Below, piece by piece: positions 12,791 through 24,612 of a stretch of 64,000 nucleotides of DNA (within the stretch, counting starts at the first letter, position 1; each line of letters begins with the position of its first letter). The position numbers and the translations under genes are program-made. This DNA is from Thuidium tamariscinum. Lineage: Eukaryota > Streptophyta > Bryopsida > Hypnales > Thuidiaceae. The stretch spans positions 23,188,001 to 23,252,000 of the forward strand of contig OX344751.2 in assembly GCA_947034885.2 (NCBI GenBank). Direction: 5' to 3'. A model generated the notes under the pieces. It did no database searches. It had not been told where the DNA came from and worked only from the letters and a program-made list of their open reading frames with translations.

Positions 12791-13690
12791 GTGGCAATCT
12801 CGCAATCTCTTGGGCAATTTCTAATTACAAAAAAAAAAAATTTGATCCAAGGAACAAACAAAAAAAGAGGCAAGTCTTCTTTGGCTCATCTAACACATGG
12901 TGGTGGTTTTGAACCATTGGAGGGAGAATATTGATGGAACATTCAAAACTTGCTACATATTGTGGCCTTGTCAATCAAACGAGACACAATGCTCCATTGA
13001 TTTTGGAAATATTCCTCCACCTAATGTGCATAGCAATGGGTTGTAGACATTATAAATGCTTTATTAGTAGATGCAAGTGTGCAGCGTCCTTAGCAATCTT
13101 TATGTGGAGGCAAGACATCGTTTTTATAAACAACTCTTGAAAGTTCAATCCCATCAAAAGGACTTGGCTTGAGGTCAAAGCGGCTGCTCTTTAGACCCTT
13201 TGGATCCAAATAAACAACATGGTGTTTAATTCTCTTACTTAGAACCAAGATCTTAGACACATTTGGAGAGACCTTGTAGATTATGGAAGAGTTGAGTGGA
13301 CCAATGTCTATGTTGGTCATAAGAGGCTATTGGTAGGATAGTGGAAGTTGTTCAATACCTTTGTAAAAAAGAGGTGTAGATTTGACTTTTTTTTGGCCAA
13401 AATTGATGTGGAACAACCATGATGGATGGCATCTAGCTTGAGGATTGGACTTCTAAATTGGTAGGACATTGCTCCATAGTCAATTGTCAAAGACATTACA
13501 CTACACCATGTGGCAATTAACCTCTTCTCATTGGTTGATCTAGTTTGTCTTTAAACTTGTAGTCTTGTTTGTCTTGGTTCTTCTCCACCAAGCCACTTGT
13601 GGCTACATTAGTGGGTTTGCATTTTGCTCTTTTGTGATGAAATCTTGTTTCATTTGCTTAAAATAAAATAATTATTAAAAAAAAGTAATT
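12791..13690 (+). mobile_element. possible non-LTR retroelement relic with A-rich tail
   Basis: The stretch is less AT-rich than its left neighbour and closes with TTGCTTAAAATAAAATAATT then a run of A at about 13,660-13,685, as expected for the 3' end of a retroposed sequence on the plus strand. Conceptual translations are interrupted by stops and no reverse-transcriptase motif survives. The assignment rests mainly on the A-rich tail and could be wrong. Confidence 0.3.
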
Positions 13691-13828
13691 GAAGATGAAT
13701 GAGGTTTGTTGCCCCTCCCTCCACTTCCAAATTCTAGTAACTAATCATCCTATTTTCCATTCTTACACTAGAGTTGCAAACTGAGGTGAATTGGCCCCCT
13801 CATTCAGCCCCTCCAAGTTATTCCAAGG

Positions 13829-14195
13829 GTGCAAGTAGGAAAAAGCCTACCTTGTTGGTGCGTTAGGAATAACCTTATTTTTGAGGATCAAATTGTTAGC
13901 CCTACTGAGACTAGTATGTTAGCCTGGAGAGATACAATTCCTGTTGGTATGGCCCATAGGAGCCATATCTTGACTTACCTTAGCGACTGCAGTGAGGAGA
14001 GACAGGACCTCATTTGCCAGGAGTTTTTAAACACTTGCTGCAAAAATGAAGTCTTTTGCTCTAGTACCCTGCACAAGCTCGAGTGGCTCTCTCTCAGTCT
14101 CCCTCCGAGGCTGAATTATCCGCTTGAGCTGGATTGATTGTTTTCCTCTCTTTGGGTTTTTCTATGGTCACCGCCTTTTTCAAACAAACAAACAA
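13829..14195 (+). pseudogene. retroelement-like 3' remnant, copy 1
   Basis: A 102-codon frame (13,829-14,137) ends just before a T-rich segment and (CAAA)n repeats at 14,177-14,194. The segment around its stop (AGCTGGATTGATTGTT, then TATGGTCACCGCC) recurs at about 14,880-15,010 as AGCCGGATTGATTGTT ... ATGGTCACCACCGG. Two copies of the same terminal region followed by A-rich repeats suggest 3'-truncated retroposons. The peptide matches no family I can name with confidence. Confidence 0.35.
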
Positions 14196-14879
14196 ACCAC
14201 CTTATCTTGTGCTTGATTTATTAACCTTCTCAACCCCGCCCACCCAACCTACTTAATTTGGGGCCTCTGACTGCAAATATGAAGTCAAAATTTACAAATT
14301 TGATCATGCGTGGGAAATAAAACATTTCAGCCGGCGTTTTCCGGAAGGGCCGAGCTGTCGTGCTCTCAGTTACCTCAGAGCCTGCACGTTACTGCACTAC
14401 CTACCTTACTTACTGCCCCTCATTACGTTTGCCATGCAGTGCTGCGCTGCTGTTGACTTGTTGGGATTCGGGACTGGCGTGCCCCAGACGTTGAGCCTCT
14501 ATTTAATCTGTCTCCATCGAACCCGTTGCCTCAAATGGGCCACATCCTCCTCCTTACTGTCCTTCGGTCCTTCCTCTCTTCCACATCAATTGCAGCCTTC
14601 AAGTTTTGGGGACCCGAGATTGCCTTAAATGCTGCACAGACTGCCGTGGCCTGTAAATAATTCAAGAGCAACAGGCAATCCACTGCACGGAATTTTTTAA
14701 TTCTGAACTGAAATCTCACTGGATCAAAGCCTCTGAACTTATTTTACTTCTTTTATATCGTTATTATTATTTAATACAATGATTTTTTATTTTTTATTAT
14801 TTTTTATTTTAATTTTGAAACAAATGACCCTTAAACGACTTATTTTATACAGAAAAGAGATCAAACTTGGGGCTGCAAC
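14196..14879. other. GC-richer island, function unknown
   Basis: Between 14.32 and 14.72 kb the composition is clearly richer in G+C than the surroundings. It includes TATTTAATCTGTC and pyrimidine-rich text that could be a relic promoter or 5' leader. Short frames on both strands (14,434-14,628 and 14,531-14,719) show no recognisable domain. Confidence 0.3.
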
Positions 14880-15012
14880 ACAAGCCCAAGTGGCACCTCA
14901 CTATCAACCTCCCTCCCACGTTGAACATTCTGCCTGAGCCGGATTGATTGTTCTCTTTTCCTTTTGTTTTTTTTAATGGTCACCACCGGTTTTCCAAAAA
15001 AAAAACACTTGG
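14880..15012 (+). repeat. retroelement-like 3' remnant, copy 2
   Basis: This is the second copy of the terminal region described at 14.09-14.19 kb: CCTCCCTCCCACGTT, AGCCGGATTGATTGTT, ATGGTCACCACCGG, then a run of A. Same orientation, about 800 bp apart. Confidence 0.5.
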
Positions 15013-15619
15013 GGCTGCAACAACTGAAAGAAATTCTTAGTGAGTTTCAGTGAAAACTACCGGACCCTCAATTTGCTCTAAGCTTCTCTAATGCATCACC
15101 ATAGAACATGACCTTTGGTTTGGGTTCATTGTATATAAGAAACATGTCAGAGAACTTCTTGCTTAAAGTCATGGTAATACCATACTTGGACGGCAAGTTT
15201 AATTTAAATAAAGTACAAAAAGAAGTGCCAAATATTTTTTTTCATTATAGGACTAAATAGTCAAATCTAAAAATAAATGTATAGATGGTTTGTCAAAAAT
15301 CTAAAGAAAATCAATAACAATTCTTTGAATCCATTATCAACTATCATTTGACCACCTACCATCAAGAATTTTTTTGATGGTGAAATGAAGGAATTACCTT
15401 GTTTAAATTTACTTAGATTGAATGGTAGAGAGGTTTCTTTTATTATGAAATCAATTGCCTGTCTTGGTATGGGATAATTTGAAGATGAAGGCTTGACTAC
15501 TCATTGTCAAAACACAAGAATTTTGTTCAATGTAGAACTTTAAACCTCGTTTTCGTATAATATAAAAAAATTTCAAAGAACTCTCAACAAAAAAATTTTA
15601 AATGAATAAATCTCACTTT

Positions 15620-16030
15620 CATTTATAGAAATCCATTTGTGAATTTGAGTCTCCATAGAAAAGTTATAGACAAAATTTAGAGAGGATATTTGAAAGTGTC
15701 GAAAAAAAAGGTCCCTTCCAACCTTTGTTCCAAACCTTCTTAGAAGTTTGTTGATAACTTTTGATTGGAAGCTTGAAATTTCAAACGGATTTTTGAAGAT
15801 GAAGTTTAATTTCATTTAACAACTTTTGTTAGTCTAAATTTTACTAGAACAACTTATTCTACTATACCAAAATAAGTTTTAAAGTTTGACATTAAACACA
15901 ATTTTTGCTTTTGACTTAACAAAGTGTGAGTGGTTGAGCTCTTCGTCATTATAGTTTACATATCAATATCATAGGTTGTTTTACCTCCTACCACCCTACT
16001 TTTATAAAGATCTTGTCTTCTCTTTAGGAA
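15620..16030 (+). repeat. dispersed repeat, partner of 38.70-39.08 kb element
   Basis: The right portion (TTTACTA, GTGGTTGAGCTCTTC, CATAGGTTGTTTTACCTCC, TACCACCCTACTTTTATA, then CTTCTCTTTAG) matches 38.90-39.08 kb in order and spacing. The left end with the opposing terminal repeat seen at 38.70 kb was not found, so this copy is probably truncated or decayed. Confidence 0.55.
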
Positions 16031-16125
16031 ACACTCACATCATATAGCATTTGAATCCATGTGAATTCAATGACTGTCCCTAATATTCTTACAAGAAGTT
16101 CTTGAATCCACATGCCCATCTTAAT

Positions 16126-17080
16126 TGGACCCAATATTTTTCTTTTACTATATGCTAAAATTTATGAAAATTCTTATGATTTTTCTACCTCATAATGGGC
16201 AATTGTTAATGCACACTTTTAAAGACTCAAGTTTCCTTCCAACATATGTTAGAATTTAATAAAATGCATTTGTTTATTCTACCTTCCCAATGGACAATCG
16301 ATAACAGCCAAACTTTTTTTTAACTTGAATTTACTTCCAACATATGCTAGAAATTGATCAAATGCTACTATCTTTTTACATTCACAATGAGTGGTTGTTA
16401 ACAGCTATACTTTAATTTTTGGATTCAAGTTTGTTTGCACTATACAATATAATACTTTTGTTTTTTCAACCTTCCAAATATTTAGCTTTTAACAACCACA
16501 CTTTTTTGAACTCAAGTTTTCTTCCAACATAATTATGCTAGAAATTGATCAAGTACTACTATTTTTTTGGCCTTCCTATTGCAAATTTGTTAACCACCAC
16601 ACGTTTAGGGGTGTGTCCAATGCATGTATTTGGAATTGGTCATTTGTTGCAAAATTTTTAGGTCTTCATAATGAATAGCCATTAATAGTCATATTTTTGG
16701 AGATTCAAGTTTGCTTGCACCATATGCTAAGACTTGATAAAAAAATACTTTTGTTTTTTTGGCCTTTCAAACTAGTAGACATTAATATCCTTTCTTTTTT
16801 GGACTCAAGTTTGTTTCCAATATATACTAGAAATTGATGAAGTGATGCTATTTTTTGGCCTTCCTACTGCAAATTTGTTAACCACAACATGTTTAGGGGT
16901 ACTTCCAATACATATGCTCAAAATTGATCACATGTTGCGATTCTTTTAGGTCTTCATAATGGATAGCCATTAATGGCCATGCTTTTTTGGATTCAAATTT
17001 GGTTGTGAGGATTTGGTTAGATGTTGCAATATCTTTGGTCTTTCCAATGGTGATAGCTATTAGTAGTTGTTCTATTAAAT
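16126..17080 (+). repeat. degenerate ~96-bp tandem array with three-unit higher-order repeat
   Basis: Units carry GGACTCAAGTTTGCTTCCAA, then ATATGCTAGAAATTGATCAA, then TTTTTTGGCCTTCC and TGTTAACAGCCAC. Landmarks fall near 16126, 16226, 16323, 16422, 16517, 16607, 16704, 16800, 16890 and 16985, a spacing of 90-100 bp. The units at 16607 and 16890 share the variant GTTTAGGGGT and are shorter, so three-unit blocks repeat every ~283 bp (16517 to 16800, 16607 to 16890, 16704 to 16985). Non-coding, satellite-like. Confidence 0.85.
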
Positions 17081-17093
17081 TACATGTTATACA

Positions 17094-17831
17094 GGGTCGT
17101 TGCAAGAAACACTTACCGGTTTTGGCTCAAAATGGCTCAAAATTAATGAGTCTTGTGAGTCCTATGACCCTTTGAAATAAAAAAATTTAAATTGAAAAAA
17201 ATATGGATAATTTGAAGGGCAATGAGAATATTATGTCTCTTGAAATTCAGACCTAAGAAATTTTTTCTCTAAATGTTATAGACAATGGAAAATACAATGA
17301 AAATAGCTCTTTTTTCACTAATTTGGTAAAAATAGTCAAAAAATTCAAAAAATTCAAAAAAATTCAAATGAAAAATTCTTTTTTTCTTCAAGTAAAGATA
17401 TTTCTTTTCCAACAAATTTCATCTTTGGAAAAAATAAATTCTATTCTCTACACTTGTGCAAAGTCAGTCACTTTGATGACATGTGGAGGTTGAACAGTAT
17501 AGTATTTTCAAAAAATCTCTTCGTGGTCTTGTGTAACTTTAAGCGAGGTCCTTGCATACCAATTTTTAGCTGAAAATTTGCATTTTGGGGTAAAAAATAG
17601 GACTAAAACCCCCCAAAATGGCTAAGGTAGACATCCAATCAGGGGCAGTTTAAAAATAGTAAACTAATTTTTTATAAATTGAAAAAATTACACAACATAT
17701 AAAACTTTTTTGTACACCTTAATTCCAAATTTCAAGTTGATAGGGCAAACTATCCAAAAGTTATGAGCAAAAAACTACATGTTGGAGGTCAAGGGGATAA
17801 AAAATAGGACAAGTGTTTCTTGCAATCACCC
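17094..17831. mobile_element. non-autonomous DNA element, GGGTGATTGCAAGAAACA ends, copy B
   Basis: The left end GGGTCGTTGCAAGAAACACT and the right end GTGTTTCTTGCAATCACCC form the terminal inverted repeat. TACA stands immediately outside both ends, a 4-bp target-site duplication. Length is 738 bp with no coding frame. It abuts the ~96-bp tandem array. Confidence 0.85.
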
Positions 17832-20599
17832 TACAATACATATATACAAATTAGATTGAATTTTTTCTAATCTCAATTCAAATTAAAAGAGATTCATTTT
17901 ATATAATCTAGGTATCAAGTGCTAGACCTTTATGTTTATTTAGGTTCTAAACAAGCTTGGCCAATTGATACAAGTTATTTATTTCCATTGATGAGCCATT
18001 AACAACCAAACTATTTTCCAACCTCTTCTAATACAAAGAAAGTTTGGATTGCATGTGATTCACATCTCATTTTTGGATTTCACTAGTCATTTTCTTAGAA
18101 CATGACACTAATTGATTACATTTAGACATCATTTAAGAGATGTTGATTAAAAAACTCTACAAGTACAAAGATTAAATGTTCCACTTCATCTCCTTTCTCA
18201 AGATTACTTGGAGTTACAATTGCTTGATTTTTAGAGAAGAAAACCACAAACACTTTTGTCTTCAACAATTGAAGCATCAAGTGAAGATAGAATGAAAAAT
18301 CAATATTGTTTCATGTTGTATAATTCATTTTCCAATCGTAAGGCCTTTATATAAAACAATAGTGTCATGAATCTAGCTACACATTTGGTCTTCTTGTAAT
18401 TACAAAGAAAAAAATGTTTCTTTTTATATAGCCATAGAAAATAATGAGGAGAAAACAATAGATGTCACAGATGATATTAAATCATGTAGTGCCAATTGGA
18501 TGTAAGTAAGTGTTGTGTTTAATGAAGGATTAAAAAATGATGAAGATTTGAAAGCTTCTTCTAGCAAGATGTTTATAGTGTGGGATGGCAAATACCATGT
18601 GCAAGCTTGGTTGCCTATTATCAATGGAGATTATGCAAACAGCTTCATATGGTGTTATATTGTTGAAAGTATTGTTTGGAAGGTCAAGGACTCAAGGTTT
18701 ACAAGTTGCAAGTATATTCATAGTAATTTATGAAGTCAATTGGTGATCTCGTTAGTTTTCTTATCAATTACTATAGATCCCTCAATTTTGAAGATTGATT
18801 TAGCCACAAACAACGTCTTCTTCAATTCTATTACTACAACATCTCAATTACGTAGAAAGGAAGAATGATGGTAGGCTATAGAGGGGTGCTAAGGATAAGT
18901 TTGAGGTTTTTATGAAGCTTTTTGATCATTATTTGAGTCTCATAAGTGATATTTTTGCAAACATGACTACCTCTCTCTATATAGTAATCTACAATATTGA
19001 ATTTAACATATTTTCTATTTCTTTTGGTTTGGTTTCTTTATTAACACTTCAATTTCTAAGTTTTCATAATTTTTATATTGTGCTTCATCTACATTCTTTC
19101 ATTATAGTGACTCATTCATCTAATTGCCTTATCCAAGAATTAGAAAGTGCTGCCAAACTCTTTGATGAGGTAAAAAAAGCCTCTACAAGCTTCCACAAGC
19201 CTCTACAACCATCTCTAAGACTCTTGATTCTACTGCCACATGTGATGATTGGGAGATTGATGATGGCTCTCTAATTGAAGATGTTGTCCTACTTGACTTA
19301 TGTGAATATATTTTGTTTATAATTTTCTTTTTCAACTACTAGAATTGTAAATTCTATACTTTGTATTCTAATTTGTTACTATTTACTTTGATATATATTT
19401 TGTTGTTTGCAATTGGATAGATTTTGTTGCCAAGGCACCCTTTTTCTTAGATTTCGAAGAAGTCTTTCTCTTGGTTTTTACAACCTCCTTGTTTATCCTA
19501 AAGATTTAGCATTAGCTTGTGCTAATATTTTTTCTAATTCAACTTCAATTTTTCTATTACTACATAGACTATAGAGCCACACAATATCTAAGCTTGTTTT
19601 CATGATTTTATATTTGAATTCAATTGTCTTCTTCCTCAAATTAGACATAATCATTCCTTCTACATGCTAAACTTATCCAATGAGGTTTATCTAAAAAAAT
19701 TTGGGGTTCAAAGAATCTTAACCTTTAAAAGACATTCTATATCTAGGCTTGGTCAAACTTTATTAGATTTCTACATTAAAGTGCACATTTTGAAAATCTA
19801 ATGTTTTAGAAGTAGCTTGAAATTTAATTCCATTTTTACAACAAAAATGAAAGATGAAAAATGATTTTTGTATGATTTTAATAAAATTACAATAATATTA
19901 TAATTACAAAATGCTCAAAATAATGAAATTTCTAAGAAAAATGAAAATAACAATGACAAACATCATAGTGTAATTGATATGCCCTTTGAGCTTACACCAA
20001 GAGAAATTCAATAGAAAAGGTCCAAAAGTGAAGTGTATTTTGAATTTTCAAGATGTTATCTTATATTTAAACAATTTTGAAAAAATTAAGATAGACTGAA
20101 AAGTAAATTATTGGATCTAAATTTTTTTAATCAAGCTTTAAAACATTTAAATCAAGAACTATGTGAAAATTAATGTTTTGTCTTTCAGAATGCTTGTGGA
20201 ACTTGCAATATCCTTTGAGGATTATTGCAAATTCTAACTTTTCAAATATGACAATAAACCCCCAAATTGAAAACATAGAGAATGAAACTCCACTTCTAAA
20301 GTACAAGCCTTGGGCACAAATAAGGTCAATTTCTCTCATTAGCTCTTATAACCCCAAGAGTTATGTAGATTAAAGAAATGTGAAAATATTATAGAAATTG
20401 CAAAAAATGAGCACCTTCTAAAAAATAAAACTAATGGCTTGTAAATTAAAATTCATCGACTTTTTAGAATTTGTGAACCCTGGGATCTTTTTTTCAAGTA
20501 ATTGGTATCAAATTAAAAGGTGAAAAAAGAATACAAGTCAATCAGGGCTTAAAGGGCTGATTCAACCTTGGAGGGAGGCTAAGATTCAAATGACTGAGA
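17832..20599. other. intergenic DNA, one possible gene relic
   Basis: A 72-codon plus-strand frame at 18,515-18,733 has mixed, protein-like composition (for example MFIVWDGKYHVQAWLP), and 18,912-19,274 holds another open frame with a hydrophobic stretch. Neither has recognisable start context, introns or domains. They may be relics of one gene or mobile element. The remainder is AT-rich with nothing recognised. Confidence 0.3.
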
Positions 20600-21031
20600 A
20601 GCATTCTAGTAGAGGGAGATTCAGCCTTAGATGTAGATTTTGTAGTTCTTTTTGCTAATTTTTGACATTTCAAAGCTGTTTTGTAGACACAATGAGTCAA
20701 TTGAGTGAATTTTTTTCACCAATGTGTTTATATATTTGTTTTGAATCACTTTGTAGTATAAAGTTTTTTCATTTGAGTAGGTTTAGAAATCAAATTCCAC
20801 CTCCAAATGAGTTTTTGGGAAAATTTCAGCATCCATTTTCAACACTAAAACATTATAATCTTGCAATCTATGCAGTCAAATGACTCCAAATTTTGTACAT
20901 GTCATCTACAATATGTCTACTACAAGATTGTATGGTTGAGATTTGTATAGCTTAGTGACATTTAGATCTATAAGGCTTCAAAAGCTATGATGTTCTTGAA
21001 CCTGTTTCTGTTAGGGGCCTTGAGGGGTTAA
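20600..21031 (-). mobile_element. TTAACCCC-ended element fragment
   Basis: The right end CCTTGAGGGGTTAA corresponds to the TTAACCC terminus at 10,850, and the body is the reverse complement of 10.85-11.29 kb (shared TACAAGATTGTA(T/C)GGTT and CTTGCAATCTATG-like text). The opposite terminus was not identified. Non-coding. Confidence 0.55.
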
Positions 21032-21139
21032 TTATATACTTTCCATTATTTCCAGAAAATAATTTAGAGGTGGTTGTAGGGTGACATATAATTCATATCC
21101 TCTTCATCAACTCCCCTTCAATCCAACTTTCTCACTGTC

Positions 21140-21720
21140 TATGGTAGTATGCTCAAAAACCGCTCATTTAAGAACTGATATGCCTTTTTCATGCATTTCC
21201 TTTGATGGAAATATTTTTAGCTGATTTTTCAGTTGAAGAGAAATAGAGGATGAATCTAACACAAGTTGTTTCATATTTTTTGAAGCATTATTGAATTAGT
21301 TATGAATTTTCAAACACAATTTGCCATAGGGCCCTAATTGTGACCAGTAGGCCCTTGGAAACCCATGCATGTCAAGTTTTGAAAAAAATCAGGCTTTGTT
21401 TAAAAACTAGCATTGCAACATGTCAAAAGTAATTGATATGGTTTCTAAATGTGTTTCTTTCTAAAACTGAAATGAATGATTGAATTCATCATTATTCCAG
21501 ATTTTTTATCATTTGAAAGAAGGTAGTTCAACAACTAATTTTTATTTTGAATAAAATTAGTAGACACCTATTCACTTAGTTAAAAATGAACCCCTTGTAG
21601 CTCTAAAACTATCCTCTGAAGAAGTGTAAATGAAATCTATCATGTTCCAAAGTAATCCACAGTTTTTTTCTCCAGTGTCAAGAGTCAATTTCACAGCCCC
21701 CTACTGAACGATTGCAAGAA
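21140..21720 (+). repeat. dispersed repeat, copy 2 (partner at 1.38-1.96 kb)
   Basis: This is a same-orientation copy of the 1.38-1.96 kb repeat, with shared AACACAAGTTGTTTCAT, TAAAAACTAGCATTGCAACA and GAAAGAAGGTAGTTCAAC. Non-coding. Confidence 0.75.
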
Positions 21721-21935
21721 CACGCACAGTTTTTGAGCATCCTACCATAGGATACAATCCGTATGGTCTCACAGCTTCCTTATCATTGTCATTGTCACAC
21801 GCACAAGAAGTTGGATTAACCCATAAGCATCCAGATGCATGTTCAGAATCGGCGATTTTGGAAAAATCATCATAAAAGTGCTATTTGGAAGAATATTTTG
21901 GAATTGAGGTGCAAATAAAAGTTGTAGGGTTTGAC

Positions 21936-22204
21936 ATTAGGAGGGATTTGAGGGCTGCAAAGGGCTGTTTCGGGACTGTTCCCGAAATTGGTTTGGGAAC
22001 GGCTGGCCGCTGGTCAACATTTTAAAAAAATTAAAAAATTGGGGGGGTCCTGAAATATGAAAAAAAGTCCAAAATTTTTTTTCGATGACATGGCACGATC
22101 TCGACCACATCGGATTCCTACAGAATTGCGTTCCTGCGGCTGTTTTTGCGATTTCGGGCTGTAGGAACTCACAAGCTCCCAGAGCCCTCAAATCCCTCTT
22201 AATG
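21936..22204. mobile_element. small GC-richer inverted-repeat element
   Basis: CATTAGGAGGGATTTGAGGG on the left mirrors GCCCTCAAATCCCTCTTAAT on the right, a terminal inverted repeat of about 20 bp around a ~230-bp core that is GC-richer than the flanks. A 104-codon minus-strand frame crosses it but also runs into the flank and has no known domain. Class unknown; no clear target duplication. Confidence 0.6.
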
Positions 22205-22483
22205 GCTGTAGATTCTATCCATATGATTAGAACCACCAATGCTATCACCAATATTTTTCTATAAATTTTGAAAGGAAAAATTCAAAACTTTGTCTAAATT
22301 GAATTACAAGTAAAATAGTCATTTTTTGAATAAATTTTGTTGGAATGGATTTCAAATGCAATTCTCTTGACGTGGTCATTTTTTGGAATTTTTGTGTTTT
22401 TTGATTCTATAAGCACATTTTTTGCAATTCCAAGTTTGAACTAGAGTCAATACAAGTCAACCACTTGACATACTTCTGCACTT

Positions 22484-23480
22484 GTATAGTCGAGTACCAT
22501 AAACTTACGAATTTTTGCATTCACAGTGAAAAAAAAGTTCACTGCTGCCCACTTTGATGCCTTCCGAGGGCTGAAAAATTAATATTTTTCCACGAAATTT
22601 TTTTTTCAAGACCCACTCTATGCTAATAACATATGTGCCAAATTTCAAGTCAAATTGATTTATACAAAAAAAGATATTCAAACATGTACCAACATGTGTA
22701 GTTCAAGAAAAAATTTCACTACTACCAACTTTGACACCCTCCCAAAAATCGAAAAAAAAAAGTTTTGGCCTTGAAATTTTTGGTGTTAGATCAGCTTAGT
22801 GTTAATAACTAATGTGACAAATTTCAAGTTCAAAAGAATTTCCCACAAAGAGTAGTTCAAATTCTACCAACTGACAAGTGTAGCTATGGGTAACAATTTC
22901 ACTATGGCCCAACTTTGACACCCTTTGAAGGGCAAAAAAATTATTTATTTACCATGAAATTTTTGGCATGAGATCACCTCTATGTTGATAATATGTATGT
23001 CAAATTTCAAGGCCAAAAGATTTACTGAAAAAAAAGATATATTCAAAATCTACCAACATGTGTTGTTATGGAAAAAAAATCCATAACTACACATGTAGGT
23101 AGAAGTTGAACTACTCTTTGTGAGAAAGAATTTTGAATTTGAAATTTAGCACATTAGTTAGTAACACTGAGCTGATCTAACACCAAAAATTTCAAGGCCA
23201 AAACTTTTTTTTCGATTTTTGGGAGGGTGTCAAAGTTGGTAGTAGTGAAATTTTTTTTGAACTACACATGTTGGTACATGTTTGAATATCTTATTTTGTA
23301 TAAATCATTTGGACTTGAAATATGTCACATATGTTATTAGCATAGAGAGGATCTTGCAAAAAACATTTCGTGGAAAAATATTAATTTTTCAGCCCTCGGG
23401 AGGGCGTCAAAGTGGGCAGTAGTGAACTTTTTTTTTAGTGTGAATGCAAAAATTCGTAAGTTTATGGTACCCGACTATAC
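22484..23480. repeat. ~1-kb inverted repeat made of ~182-bp units
   Basis: GTATAGTCGAGTACCATAAA at 22,484 pairs with the mirror TTTATGGTACCCGACTATAC ending 23,480. The arms stay paired for ~400 bp each, to about 22,890 and 23,075. The left arm and loop contain three direct units with CACT(A/G)C...CAACTTTGACACCCT at 22541, 22723 and 22905, exactly 182 bp apart. The right arm carries two of them inverted (about 23247 and 23424). The transcript would form a very long hairpin. No open frame. Confidence 0.9.
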
Positions 23481-23749
23481 TTTTAGAAAAACATATACTC
23501 TAGTAACACCAAATACAACCCGTGAATAGGACAACAACTTCATAGAGTATCTCTAAAAATTAGAATGACTTTCATCTTAGCTATAATGAAAAAGAAATCT
23601 AAATAATTTTCAATATATACATTGTCCAAAAATTGGATGTCAGAGTGCTTAAGTGTTAAGCTCACCTACTAATTGAGACTACATGTCTCAAGGCAAGAGT
23701 TTATGCAATTGTAAATTATGTTATCACAAATGGTCTACTTTTGATATCA

Positions 23750-24606
23750 ACCTCTAAGGGTTTTTGACTATAATTCCACCAAAAGCACTCCAAAATCGCA
23801 ATTTCTAATACAAGTGCAAAATTTTATAAAAAATCTCATTTTTTTGACATTGTAAGATATCAACATTTGAATTGACAAAAGTCTTTTTTTTACCCTACCC
23901 AAAACTCGGCAGTTGCACTTCACAAGGTCACATTTGTATGAAAAAATGTTGAAAATGGTGGTTACTCTTTAATTCATTCTTTAATGCAAGTTGGCTATAT
24001 GCTCAAAAATTTCAAATCATTTGGACTTATTTAACATATAAGAAAAAAATAGTAAGTAGAAAGAAGTAGAAAATGATTCAAAATACTAAATTATAAACAA
24101 TTTATTTATGAAAATGAAAAATGCCAATTCCAATGGTTGTTATATTATAATAAACAATCTTTTTCCAATGTTTTAATCTTTTTCAAAAATATTAAAAACT
24201 GAATCAAAGAAAGGATTTCAAACTTTTGGTAGAGTAGAGATTTTGTAACTATCCACAAACTACCTCAAATTGAAACTCCTCATAATTTCCATCTCATTTA
24301 TCAAAATAGAATGATTCAAAGCTTTCTACATAAATATAAATATAATAAATCAATTTTGGTTTTTAATTTTTTCAAAAAGTGTTTTTTAAAGAAGTTTTTT
24401 GACCTATCCAGGTTGCCTAAAGATAAAAGAAAATCATGTATCATGCAATAACTTTTTAACCATGTAGTAAAAAATTATGAAAATTGTTGGGCCTTAAAGC
24501 TACTCCTTGGGTACATGTTGTGTGAAAAATTCAAAGTAAAGAAATAAAAATTCCATTCATTCTTGCTATATTGCCAAAAAACATAGCTTGGTCTTTTAGG
24601 GGTTAA
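23750..24606 (-). mobile_element. TTAACCCC-ended element, degenerate copy
   Basis: The right end CTTTTAGGGGTTAA and an interior with TTTACCCTACCCAAAACTCGG, AATGATTCAAAA and ATGCCAATTCCAATGGTTGT match the 7.47-8.40 kb element in the same orientation. The left end survives only as CCTCTAAGGG near 23,751. Non-coding. Confidence 0.65.
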
Positions 24607-24612
24607 ATACAC

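Noticed and set aside
16126..17080. CRISPR-like array
   Set aside because: Units are ~96 bp, diverged along their whole length, with no constant repeat and unique spacer pattern, and the genome is eukaryotic.
21937..22251. 104-codon minus-strand frame
   Set aside because: Spans a small inverted-repeat element and its flank, with no domain; likely chance in GC-richer sequence.
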